A DNA stretch of 64,000 bases from Terriglobia bacterium (GTDB lineage: Bacteria > Acidobacteriota > Terriglobia > Bryobacterales > Bryobacteraceae). Location of the stretch: assembly GCA_021325175.1 (NCBI GenBank), contig JAJPHS010000056.1, positions 18,843-82,842 of the forward strand, in the 5' to 3' direction. The position numbers and the translations under genes are program-made. Positions 29,332 to 37,594 of this stretch are shown piece by piece (within the stretch, counting starts at the first letter, position 1; each line of letters starts with the position of its first letter). The notes under the pieces are model-generated. The model was not told where the DNA came from. It worked only from the letters and a program-made list of their open reading frames with translations, and did no database searches.

Positions 29332-29750
29332 TTTTTTCTTTGCCGCTCCAGTTCGCGGCGCTTTCGCCGGATTTTCCGCTCCAGATCTTCAAGCAGCGAT
29401 TCGTCCTGCTCGCTCACCGCATCCACCAGAGAGGAAATGAGCACATCGCTCGATCGCCGCCGGTCCGCCAGCAGACTCCTCACCAGTTGGCCCGCGAGCT
29501 TCTGCTCCCATTCGGCGCGCGTCATTTGCGGCGAATAAACAAACGCGCGATCCGATTTGCGCCGCTCGAGCAGCCCTTTTTTAAAAAGACGGTCAAGCGT
29601 CGTCATCACCGTCGTGTAGGCCAGCGGGCGTTCCATTCGCTCCACGATATCGCGCACGCTCGATTCCCCGCGCGACCACACCAGATCCATCACCTGATGC
29701 TCCAGGTATCCCAGCGGAGCGGGTTTTCGCGAACGGAAAAAACGAATCAC
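29328..29750 (-). CDS. blaI: BlaI/MecI/CopY-family transcriptional repressor
   Basis: The 140-residue protein starts at GTG 29750 in a GTGA overlap with the MBL gene stop. A winged helix covers about 10-80, with PLGYLEHQVMDLVWSRGE, VRDIVERMERPLAYTTVMTTLDRLFKKGLL and the basic recognition helix. The C-terminal helices resemble the dimerisation part where BlaR1 cleaves. It is translationally coupled on both sides (MBL-blaI-blaR1) and probably represses its own operon. No clear TACA-N-TGTA operator was seen upstream of the first gene. Confidence 0.92.
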   Translation of the reverse strand: MIRFFRSRKPAPLGYLEHQVMDLVWSRGESSVRDIVERMERPLAYTTVMTTLDRLFKKGLLERRKSDRAFVYSPQMTRAEWEQKLAGQLVRSLLADRRRSSDVLISSLVDAVSEQDESLLEDLERKIRRKRRELERQRKK

Positions 29751-30679
29751 GATTTCTGGCTATGGCGCACGATACTAGTGTAGGCGATGCGCGTCCAGGC
29801 GTCGGGTTTAAAGGCCCCGTGCCCGAACTTGTCGTCGAAATCCCTGGTCGGCGCGGCGGCCACGGCTTCGTCCGCCGATTTTCCTTCCTTGATCAATTTC
29901 TCCAGCCGCTGCGTCACCGTCGAAAGCATCTCGCCGGCCGCCTTCAGATCGTCTTTCGACGCCAGGGGCCCGTGCCCGGGGATGACTTTTGTTTTCGCGT
30001 CGCAGCGCCGGGCGATCTCTTCGGCGGCGCGCGCCATTCCCCCCACCCATCCGCCGGTCGAATAATCGATCACCGGGTAAAATCCGTTGAACAACAGATC
30101 GCCCGTATGCAGGATGTTGGCATCGGGAAAGAACAGGTACGTATCGCCGTCGGTGTGCGCCGTGGGAATGTGAACATACTCGATTTTCTCCTTGCCGAAC
30201 GTCATCTTCCCGCTCTTGGAAAATTCCTGCGTCGGCAGTCCCTGCGGCTTCAGCGGATCGAAGGTGCGATTCATGGACTCCATGGTGGTCCGCACGCTCA
30301 AGCGTTTCTTGACGTTTTCCTGCGCCATGATCTTGACGCCCTTGGCGCCCAGCGTTTCATTGCAGCCGATGTGATCGAAGTGCCAGTGCGTATTGAACAG
30401 CAGCGTCACCGGATGCGCGTCTACCCCGGTCACCGCGCCGAGCATATCCGAGGCGCGCTCCGGCAATCCGCCATCGATCATCATCAGGCCGCTATCGCTC
30501 AGGATCACGCCGACGTTTCCGCCATCGCCTGACATCATCGTGATGCGGTCGGAAAGTCGCGTGGCTTTAATCGGCGCAGGCGCGTTCTGGCCGAACGCTC
30601 TCGATGGAATGGAGAAGGCGGCGGCTCCCCCCGCCAGCGCCGCGAAAAACTCGCGTCGATTCCACTGTTCAGAAGACAT
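29747..30679 (-). CDS. Tat-exported metallo-beta-lactamase-fold hydrolase
   Basis: The 310-residue protein carries a twin-arginine-type signal, RREFFAALAGGAAAF, so it is probably exported folded. The MBL zinc motif HWHFDH is at 98-103, with further ligands likely in TAHTDGD, HTGDLL and PGHG. It is first in an operon with BlaI and the BlaR1-like protein, which is the usual setting for a beta-lactamase. However, the sequence looks closer to the broad family of periplasmic MBL hydrolases than to classical B1 enzymes. Activity on beta-lactams is therefore only a possibility. Confidence 0.87.
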   Translation of the reverse strand: MSSEQWNRREFFAALAGGAAAFSIPSRAFGQNAPAPIKATRLSDRITMMSGDGGNVGVILSDSGLMMIDGGLPERASDMLGAVTGVDAHPVTLLFNTHWHFDHIGCNETLGAKGVKIMAQENVKKRLSVRTTMESMNRTFDPLKPQGLPTQEFSKSGKMTFGKEKIEYVHIPTAHTDGDTYLFFPDANILHTGDLLFNGFYPVIDYSTGGWVGGMARAAEEIARRCDAKTKVIPGHGPLASKDDLKAAGEMLSTVTQRLEKLIKEGKSADEAVAAAPTRDFDDKFGHGAFKPDAWTRIAYTSIVRHSQKS

Positions 30680-30909
30680 AAGGGAAGCTTAACCGATTTC
30701 GGCCGCGCTTGAATAGCGCTCGATTCGTATGCTTCGCTTGTCTGAAGTGGTCGCCGAAGGCCGCCCTCCGATCCGGCCCTCGGCTGAATTGAGAATGACA
30801 CAGCAAAATGCCGCGGCCAATAGTTCTTTTCGACATTTTTCGACGCAATTGGTACTAAACGGCGTAATATTTCGGGGAGTAGGCCGGCATACGCCGGCAA
30901 AGCTTTCGC

Positions 30910-31575
30910 TCAATCCTCCACGTACCACGAACGAAAACGCTGCCTCGGCGGAAAAAAGCGGATCAGCAACATCCCCGCCACAAATCCGCCGATGTGCGCG
31001 AAAAACGCCGTCCCTCCGCCTGAAAAATCGTTCTCCCCCAGTGATCCGAATCCGTTGAAAAACTGGATTGCGAACCACCACAACAGCAAAAACGCCGCCG
31101 GTAGCTCCATCGTGGTCACGAAAAAAAAGATCGGCACCAGCGTAATGATTCGCGCGCGCGGAAATTTCACCAGGTAGGCGCCCATCACTCCCGCGATCGC
31201 GCCGCTCGCGCCAATGGTCGGCACGCGCGAGTAGGGATTGAAAATGATATGCACCACCGCCGCCAGCACGCCGCACAGCAAATAAAAAAACAGGTATTTC
31301 GCGCCGCCGATCAAATCCTCGATATTGCGCCCGAAAACCCACAAAAAAAGCATGTTCCCGATCAGGTGCAGCCAGCCGCCATGCAAAAACATCGACGTGA
31401 AAATCGATGCCAGCCACAGCCGGTCCGGCACAATCCCGAATTCCCGGACAAGGTGATTCAGCTCGGAGGGCGGCAGCATCACTTCGTACAAAAAAATGAT
31501 CGTATTCACCGCGATCAGACTCGCCGTGACCGTCGCCGCCGAGTAGGCTCGCTCAGTGGACCGGAGGGGAATCAT
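30910..31575 (-). CDS. Rhomboid-family intramembrane serine protease
   Basis: The 221-residue protein has about six membrane helices. The catalytic Ser lies in GASGAIAGVMGAY and the catalytic His in FAHIGGFVAGM; the first-loop landmarks HGGWLHLIGNM and FGRNIEDLIG are present. Rhomboids cleave membrane proteins inside the bilayer. It starts at ATG 31575 in an ATGA overlap with the PfkB kinase gene upstream. Downstream (30882-30897) there is a short GCCGGC-ATAC-GCCGGC hairpin without a T-run. Confidence 0.93.
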   Translation of the reverse strand: MIPLRSTERAYSAATVTASLIAVNTIIFLYEVMLPPSELNHLVREFGIVPDRLWLASIFTSMFLHGGWLHLIGNMLFLWVFGRNIEDLIGGAKYLFFYLLCGVLAAVVHIIFNPYSRVPTIGASGAIAGVMGAYLVKFPRARIITLVPIFFFVTTMELPAAFLLLWWFAIQFFNGFGSLGENDFSGGGTAFFAHIGGFVAGMLLIRFFPPRQRFRSWYVED

Positions 31576-32534
31576 GCGCGGGAGCTGCGCACCGCAAAAT
31601 CGGGATGGGCGCGCCGCGAATTTCCGGAGCTTTCAATCAGCGCCCGCGCCTGCTCGAGCGTTCCGATTCCGCCCCGCGCGCCGATGCGCGTGCAATTCAA
31701 AGCGGCCATCGCGTTTGCAAACTCCAGCGTCTCGCGCATCGCCATGCCCTTGAGCACAGCATAACAGAACGCCCCGTGAAACACGTCTCCGGCTCCCGTC
31801 GTATCCACGCAATTTACGACAAAGGCGGGGGAATAAATGAATCCTTCACCGGCCACCCGCGCCAGCGCCCCGTGCGCGCCCAGCGTCATTGCCGCCACTC
31901 GCATCCCATATTCGTTCTGGATCAGCTCCAGCGCGCGGAAGGGGTCGCGCTCGCTGGTCCACTGCGCGGGAAAATCCGAGCTCGCCACCAGATAATCGAC
32001 GCAGGCCAGCACGCGATCGAAGCCGTGATAAATCGTATCGATATCGACGCTCACCGGGATTCCGAGCTCGCGCGCGATTCTCGCGGCCTTTTCCACCGCC
32101 GGCGTATCGTGACCGTCGATGTGCAGCATCCGCGCGCCCGCGATTTTTTCGGGCGTAATGCTTGACGCTTGCAGTCTCAGGCACTCGGGCCGCGACCAAA
32201 GAACCGTCCGCTCGCCCGTCGACCGGTCGATGATGATGTACGCCGTCTGGTTCGGACAATTGCCGCGAACTTCCACGTCGTCCACATTGATTCCGCTTTC
32301 ATCCAGGCTTGCAAGCTGCACGCGGCCGCGCTCATCATCGCCCACCGTGCCGATATATTTTACCCGTAGCCCGAGCCTGGCGGCGGTCACCATCGCGCTC
32401 GCCACCTGCCCGCCCGGGCTCAAAATTTCCTCCTGGATCAGCTCCTTGCCCGCATAAGCGGGAAAGTGCGAAACCAGAATTAAAGTATCCGTGGCGTTCA
32501 GGCCGACGCCGACGAGGTCGAATTGGGGGTTCAC
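31572..32534 (-). CDS. PfkB-family carbohydrate kinase
   Basis: The start is GTG 32534, in a GTGA overlap with the upstream hydrolase stop; the frame is open further but lacks similarity there. The 320-residue protein has both PfkB signatures: GGQVASAMVTAARLG near the N-terminus and the ATP/catalytic DTTGAGDVFHGAF near residue 250. The first strands VGVGLNATDTLI bind sugar. Substrates in this family include ribose, fructose phosphates, 2-keto-3-deoxygluconate and nucleosides. Neighbours do not decide which. Confidence 0.9.
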   Translation of the reverse strand: MNPQFDLVGVGLNATDTLILVSHFPAYAGKELIQEEILSPGGQVASAMVTAARLGLRVKYIGTVGDDERGRVQLASLDESGINVDDVEVRGNCPNQTAYIIIDRSTGERTVLWSRPECLRLQASSITPEKIAGARMLHIDGHDTPAVEKAARIARELGIPVSVDIDTIYHGFDRVLACVDYLVASSDFPAQWTSERDPFRALELIQNEYGMRVAAMTLGAHGALARVAGEGFIYSPAFVVNCVDTTGAGDVFHGAFCYAVLKGMAMRETLEFANAMAALNCTRIGARGGIGTLEQARALIESSGNSRRAHPDFAVRSSRA

Positions 32535-33979
32535 TGGATGAAATCGAGTATCGCACGCGCCGTCGCGTCGCCGGGCTTGGCGATATCCCGAATCTCCGAT
32601 AGATGATTCTCCCGCTCCACGTACACCAGTCGCGCCGGGACAAATTTTTCCCGCAGCGCCGCCGCGAACCGGCGCGCCTGCTCCGGAAGCCCGAACTCGT
32701 CCCATTCGCAGTACGTCAACAAAAACGGCGGCGCGCCGCGATGTACATGATCGATCGGCGAGGGATCGTCATCGGCGTTCTGAAACTCCGCAAGACTGCC
32801 GACGTTGTACAAACCGCTGATCGAAATCACGCCGCAAATCGCGCCCCGCTCCAACCCATACTTCGGATCGAGCGCGACCAGCGATGCCAGATGCCCGCCG
32901 GAGGAATGCCCGGCGAGATAAATTCGCGCCGGATCGCCGCCGTATTCGCCAATGTGCCGCTGCACCCAGCGAAACGCCGTCGCCGCGTCCTCGGGCTGCG
33001 CCGGATACGGGTCTTTCGGCATCAGGCGAAAATCCGGAATCGCCACGCCAATGCCCGCTGCCGCGAATCGCGCGCCGAGCGGCGTATATTGCGAGCGATC
33101 CCCGCTTCGCCACGCTCCTCCGTGCAGGAAAACCATCACCGGAAAACTTCTTTTTCCCTTCGGCAGATAAAGATCGAGCTTCTGCCGATCGCCGTCGCCG
33201 GCAGCGTACGCCAAACCCCGGCGAATCTCGACCTCATCCGGAATCCGCTCCACGGGAACGGCCGCCGGAGCGCGCGTTTCGACGTGAATCGGCATCGTGT
33301 TCAGCCACTCGAATGTTTCGCCGTCGATCGTCAACCAGGCGCGCATCCGGTAATCGCCGGGTTCCTTCACCGGATAGCTCAAGCGCCGCGCCGCCGCTTC
33401 CGCCACCACCGACCCGCTGCGTTCCAGCGCGATTTTCGCCGGAATCGGCAGATTTACCAGCAGCCGCGTGTCCGCGCCGAGCGGCGCCGGATCGCCGATG
33501 TCGTAAACCCCGGCCTTCGTCTCGGCGATGAAGTAAAATCCCGCCGGATCGCACAGCCAGTCCGATGCCTTGTAGAAGCGGCCCTCGGCCAAGGACGCGC
33601 CAATCGCCTCCGCCGTGAGTTCTCGCGCCAGGACGTGCGTGCTGAAGCTGCGAAATTGCAGTTCCGGTCGGGAGCCGAGCGCGCCGCCCGCCAGCGCGAA
33701 CACTTCTTCAGGAAATTGTTTGAACGCGGAATTCAGATGTTTTGCCCGGGCCGCTCCCGGATGCGCGGGCGCGGGCAGCTCCGCGGGAGCTTTCATCACC
33801 AGCACGCCGCCCCGCATCGCCGCGCCGTTTTGCGAAGTGAACAGGACATCGACGCCCGCGGCGCGCGCGGCATCCGCCTGCCCGGCATCGCCGGCGGCCG
33901 CGCGAAAATCCTGATACACTCCGGGCAGTGGCGCCGCGATCCGAATCTTCATCCATTCCACGCGCTGCTGGTGGATCAC
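32531..33979 (-). CDS. Exported-looking alpha/beta hydrolase with N-terminal PHP-like remnant; start uncertain
   Basis: The GTG 33979 gives 482 residues. The C-terminal half (from about 255) is an esterase-type alpha/beta hydrolase with oxyanion HGGAWRSGD, nucleophile GHSSGGHLA and the late His in ENHLSE. The N-terminal part (about 10-250) recalls the end of PHP-type phosphoesterases (DAARAAGVDVLFTSQNG, STHVLARELTAEAIG, DWLCDPAGF) but lacks an obvious H-x-H metal motif. The same frame stays open upstream to about 34075 and encodes a hydrophobic signal-like stretch, ILSAFIGAALTLFAGS, yet no ATG, GTG or TTG starts it. Its stop overlaps the PfkB gene by 4 bp. Confidence 0.75.
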   Translation of the reverse strand: MIHQQRVEWMKIRIAAPLPGVYQDFRAAAGDAGQADAARAAGVDVLFTSQNGAAMRGGVLVMKAPAELPAPAHPGAARAKHLNSAFKQFPEEVFALAGGALGSRPELQFRSFSTHVLARELTAEAIGASLAEGRFYKASDWLCDPAGFYFIAETKAGVYDIGDPAPLGADTRLLVNLPIPAKIALERSGSVVAEAAARRLSYPVKEPGDYRMRAWLTIDGETFEWLNTMPIHVETRAPAAVPVERIPDEVEIRRGLAYAAGDGDRQKLDLYLPKGKRSFPVMVFLHGGAWRSGDRSQYTPLGARFAAAGIGVAIPDFRLMPKDPYPAQPEDAATAFRWVQRHIGEYGGDPARIYLAGHSSGGHLASLVALDPKYGLERGAICGVISISGLYNVGSLAEFQNADDDPSPIDHVHRGAPPFLLTYCEWDEFGLPEQARRFAAALREKFVPARLVYVERENHLSEIRDIAKPGDATARAILDFIQ

Positions 33980-34058
33980 TTCCAGGTGAGATTCAAAGGA
34001 CCCGGCAAACAGCGTGAGCGCCGCGCCGATGAAGGCGCTGAGAATGTTTCGAACTGTC

Positions 34059-34652
34059 CTAATCTTTCGCCGCTGGGATTTCGTACAGATAAATTACGTG
34101 GCTGTTGGCGCCCTCGGTGCGATCCACCTTGACCGCCTTCCATCCGGGGACCGGATAATCGTGCGAAACCACGCGCGTGCCCGGCTTCAGATATTTTTCC
34201 AACTGCGGCCGCAGTTTGGAGTTCAACTGCGTGGAAAGATAAATCGCTACCACGTCGGCGCCGCTGAAATCCACATTCAGCAGATCCCCCGGAATCACGC
34301 GCGCCTGCGATTGCAAACCCGCTCTCTCAATCGAGGCCTGCGCCTTGGCCGCCAGCTTCGGCGAAATCTCCACGCCGACCGCTTTCACCTGATAGCGTTT
34401 CACCGCCGCAATCAGAATGCGCCCGTCGCCGCAGCCTAAATCATAAAGCGTCTCGCCCGGTTTGACCTTCGCCAGATCGAGCATTCGCTCCACCACGCGA
34501 ACCGGGGAAGAAACGTAAGGCGCCAGCTTATTGGTGAACAGCGGATCCTGCGCCAGGGCCGGTAAAGCCGCGATCGCGAAAATCAGACCTGCCGCTCCAT
34601 TTTTCCTGAAGAGTTTCCGCAACGGTTCTTTGACGGCGCCATTCGAGTGCAT
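34059..34652 (-). CDS. Class I SAM-dependent methyltransferase with signal peptide
   Basis: The start is ATG 34652 (TTG 34664 also possible). The 197-residue protein has an N-terminal signal-like segment (LRKLFRKNGAAGLIFAIAALPALAQ) followed by a class I methyltransferase core with SAM motif LYDLGCGDGRILIAA, acidic loop VGVEIS and motif IPGDLLNVDFSGADVV. SAM is cytoplasmic, so an exported enzyme would be odd; the segment may instead be a membrane anchor. It lies between a secreted protein gene and the exported hydrolase on the same strand. The substrate is unknown. Confidence 0.82.
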   Translation of the reverse strand: MHSNGAVKEPLRKLFRKNGAAGLIFAIAALPALAQDPLFTNKLAPYVSSPVRVVERMLDLAKVKPGETLYDLGCGDGRILIAAVKRYQVKAVGVEISPKLAAKAQASIERAGLQSQARVIPGDLLNVDFSGADVVAIYLSTQLNSKLRPQLEKYLKPGTRVVSHDYPVPGWKAVKVDRTEGANSHVIYLYEIPAAKD

Positions 34653-34669
34653 AACAATTGCCAAAGCGT

Positions 34670-35899
34670 TTACTTCGAACCTCCACCCTGCGAGACCGGG
34701 GGCATTAACTGCCCATGCTGCTTCGATTTTACTATACGCGAGACCATCTCAGACACGGCAAACCACAAATCGCGTGGCCGGCTGATGGTGTACTCGGTTC
34801 CCTTAAACACCTTAATCGCCCGGCTGATCGAATCGCGCCACGGAATCGACTGCGGGTTCAAAGCGTAGTTCATATAGAACACAGGATAATCGACGTCCGC
34901 CAGGGGCTTTAAAGTTTCCTCTGGAACAGCTTCGTCGAGCATCACCTTGGGGCCGGCAAACACCACCGCGTCCGGATGATCGTCTGTTTTCATCTCTTTC
35001 TGAATCAAATTGCTCAAAAATTCCGTTTCGCTGTGCTTCTGCGCCAGCTTTCTCATATCGACGGTGCCCAGCTTGATCGAATGAATCGCCTCCCCGAGCG
35101 CCGGAAAATCAATCTTTTCTTCACTTTTTTGCCGGTAAACGATGCGCTGCTCCTGCATGTTGAAGGCGACGATCGAAAAGTTCGAAAATCGGGGCTCCCG
35201 CGAAATCTGCCGCAGAATCGAGACCAGCGCGATGGTATCGATAGGCCGGAACGCCGCCGCATCCCAATGCTGCGGCGCGAAATTCACCAATAATTTCAGC
35301 TTTAGCCCGGCTGCCGACCGCTCCACCGGCGGCTCATCCCGGAACTGCTCCGGATCCGTCGGCTGCACCGCCGAGACCGGTATGGTCAACGCGATCTGCT
35401 TATCCTTGGGCGCCAGAGCCGCTTCCTCATCCCAATAAAACGAGCAAACACGCTCGGCCCGATCCCGCATCAGCCAGTCGATGTGGTAACTGCCCTCGCC
35501 GACGTCAAAAATTCCACTCAGCGTCGCATCGCCGCGCGCGCCGTCGTCGATGGCGGGCACCCGAAAATGTTGAACGAAATAGGCTGGCTGATCTTTCTGG
35601 CCCTCCGGCGTCACCCGGAACAGAACCGTTAGCTGGTTTTCCCCTCCAGCCAATTCCTGAAGCGGGATGCTCACTTCATAACCGGCATGGAAACGCAGAT
35701 CGAAGCCAAGTTCCGGCTTTTCCGGCGTAACGGTACACGGCAGATCCTTGCGGACCTCCTGCTGTTCGAGCACCGCCATATCGGTCGCATGAATACGCAC
35801 GCGACCGCCGGCCGGGACCAGCGGCGTCTGGGCATGCACAAGTCCGGCGAGCAAAAGCGCCCCTCCAAACTGGCAGCCCCGAAAGTTCATGCCGCGCAT
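34670..35899 (-). CDS. Secreted protein of unknown function
   Basis: The 409-residue protein starts at ATG 35899, or ATG 35890, and has a signal peptide ending near LVHAQ. The N-terminal half is beta-rich. The C-terminal half contains an alternating strand/helix region (FSIVAFNMQEQRIVY, DAVVFAGPKVML, YPVFYMNYALNP) that might be a divergent VWA-like fold, but I see no MIDAS motif. It is followed 5-17 bp later by the methyltransferase gene, and a VWFA-related secreted protein gene lies upstream on the same strand. A CATAAT hexamer (35910-35905) lies 5 nt before the first ATG. Confidence 0.78.
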   Translation of the reverse strand: MRGMNFRGCQFGGALLLAGLVHAQTPLVPAGGRVRIHATDMAVLEQQEVRKDLPCTVTPEKPELGFDLRFHAGYEVSIPLQELAGGENQLTVLFRVTPEGQKDQPAYFVQHFRVPAIDDGARGDATLSGIFDVGEGSYHIDWLMRDRAERVCSFYWDEEAALAPKDKQIALTIPVSAVQPTDPEQFRDEPPVERSAAGLKLKLLVNFAPQHWDAAAFRPIDTIALVSILRQISREPRFSNFSIVAFNMQEQRIVYRQKSEEKIDFPALGEAIHSIKLGTVDMRKLAQKHSETEFLSNLIQKEMKTDDHPDAVVFAGPKVMLDEAVPEETLKPLADVDYPVFYMNYALNPQSIPWRDSISRAIKVFKGTEYTISRPRDLWFAVSEMVSRIVKSKQHGQLMPPVSQGGGSK

Positions 35900-35992
35900 C
35901 TCGTATTATGGCCGAAATTGCAAAATCTTCAACCAAAAAGTGAGCAAAGCCGCCAGCCCCGGCCGGCAACCTCAACCCCTACAATATATCCG

Positions 35993-37528
35993 TCAATGGC
36001 TGCGATCCTCCGGCGAAAGCGGGATGGTCACCGATCCAATCGTGCTCGCAGCGCGGTCAAACACGATCAGGCGAATCCGCTGAGCGGTGTCGGCGGCGGA
36101 GCGGTCCTGGCTTAGCGACATGCCTCCTTTCAGCGCGCCATTGCGCTGCTCGCTCGACATGTGAAACGGAAACTCCGCCGCCGGCGCCACCGAAGCGCGC
36201 CCCTCGGCGTCATAGGCAACATACGTAATCGAAACCTGCCCCGAATAATCCTGATCCGTGCGCGTCATTCGAATATCGTTGGCGTCGATTTTGATCTCAA
36301 GATGCACGGCTTGCGCCATCTTCCGGCTCGGCGATACCGCCACGCGCACGCCGATTTCGCCCGCATCGAGCGGACTCCAGGTGGCCTCCTCAATCGCGGC
36401 CTTTTCCTGCTCCGCCGTCGTGCCGGCGTAAGCGTAATAACCGTCCTTAACCAGCAATTTCACGCCGCGCCGCGAGCAATTCAGGCGGATTTTGTGAAAT
36501 TTGTTATCCCATTCCTCAGGATAGTAGCCAATGGTGTAATTCAGCTTTGCGTCCTGAAACGCCTGGCGAATTGCAGCCCCGATGTCGTTATTCAAATGCA
36601 CGCGCCCGCCCGTCATGCGGGCCATCTCGGAAAGCGTATCGACGGCCCCGCCCGTCACTTGCACTTGCGGCTGCGGCCGCGGGCCCGTTCCGCGGCCCAC
36701 GGGAGCTTCGTCCGGCGCGTCGAACGCCCCCAGATCCTGCGGTTCCCGGGAGGATTGCGCGGACAAATCGCCGACCGGATAAATCGAGATCGTCGCGCTA
36801 TCCACGGTCGCGCTGAAATCGCGCAGCAGCGGCTCGAAATCGACAATTCCCCCGCTGGTGGAATTTCGCGGCCCGATCGCGATCGGCACGCCGCGCGAAA
36901 TCCACACGATGCTCTTTCGTCCGGGAAACGCCGCCAGCCGCGACGCCACCGACTCCAGCGACATGTAAGTGAGCTTCACGCGGTCCTCGGCATACATATC
37001 CGGCGACATCCGGTAAACGCGCCCGAAGGCGTCATCGAGCATCCGCGCAACATCTTTCGCCCAGCCGCCGGGCGCGCCCTCCACCGGTCCCTCCGGCAGC
37101 GGGCGGATCGCCAGCGGACCACGAACCGTCAGCAGATAAAGATAAACGTAATCGGTCGATTCCAGCTTTTGCAGCACGTTCGCAAGCTGCGTCCGCGCAT
37201 AGCCCTGCTGGTTCATCGTCAGATTCACCAGATCGAGCAGAACCAGCGTGACCGTGGGCGGCGCCGCCGCCGCGCGATTGGAGAATTCGTGCGGGCCGAG
37301 CTTTTCCGGCGCGGCTATCCGCGCTGTTGCGTCGTTTTTGTGAAAAAAAGCGATCTTGTAGGGCTTATTTTGATCGCGAAGCTGAAGATCGTCCTCGCTC
37401 AGATCACCCACCGGATCGCCGCGGCTATCGAGCGCGACCACATTCAGTTTGACCAGACCGCCGCGCGGCTGCTCCTGACCATAACCGCACAACCCGCAAC
37501 AAAGCAGCGCCAGCAGACAGGGCCGCAT
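35993..37528 (-). CDS. Secreted VWFA-related protein (acidobacterial type)
   Basis: The 511-residue protein has a signal peptide (MRPCLLALLCCGLCGYGQ) and matches the VWFA-related family frequent in Acidobacteriota: VKLNVVALDSRGDPVGDLSEDDLQLRDQ, then TLVLLDLVNLT, KSIVWISRGVPI and the terminal region with GRVHLNNDIGAAIRQA and NYTIGYYP. The classical DxSxS MIDAS is not intact. Family members are extracytoplasmic and of unknown role, perhaps adhesion or complex assembly. It is divergent from murB. Confidence 0.86.
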   Translation of the reverse strand: MRPCLLALLCCGLCGYGQEQPRGGLVKLNVVALDSRGDPVGDLSEDDLQLRDQNKPYKIAFFHKNDATARIAAPEKLGPHEFSNRAAAAPPTVTLVLLDLVNLTMNQQGYARTQLANVLQKLESTDYVYLYLLTVRGPLAIRPLPEGPVEGAPGGWAKDVARMLDDAFGRVYRMSPDMYAEDRVKLTYMSLESVASRLAAFPGRKSIVWISRGVPIAIGPRNSTSGGIVDFEPLLRDFSATVDSATISIYPVGDLSAQSSREPQDLGAFDAPDEAPVGRGTGPRPQPQVQVTGGAVDTLSEMARMTGGRVHLNNDIGAAIRQAFQDAKLNYTIGYYPEEWDNKFHKIRLNCSRRGVKLLVKDGYYAYAGTTAEQEKAAIEEATWSPLDAGEIGVRVAVSPSRKMAQAVHLEIKIDANDIRMTRTDQDYSGQVSITYVAYDAEGRASVAPAAEFPFHMSSEQRNGALKGGMSLSQDRSAADTAQRIRLIVFDRAASTIGSVTIPLSPEDRSH

Positions 37529-37579
37529 GCCGGCATTGTGACATAAATCGCGCTCCCGTGGCGAAACCGCCAGGGCCTT

Positions 37580-37585
37580 TATAAT
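37580..37585 (+). promoter_or_regulatory. Consensus -10 TATAAT before murB
   Basis: A perfect TATAAT ends 9 nt before the murB ATG. No Shine-Dalgarno sequence and no recognisable -35 are seen, fitting a very short or leaderless mRNA. Confidence 0.5.
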
Positions 37586-37594
37586 TGTCTTCAG

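Noticed and set aside
30882..30897. GCCGGC-ATAC-GCCGGC as a terminator of the rhomboid gene
   Set aside because: The stem is short and no T-run follows on the minus strand, so it was not listed.
36161..37546. Plus-strand open frame of 461 codons
   Set aside because: It is antisense to the VWFA-related gene and shows shadow composition.
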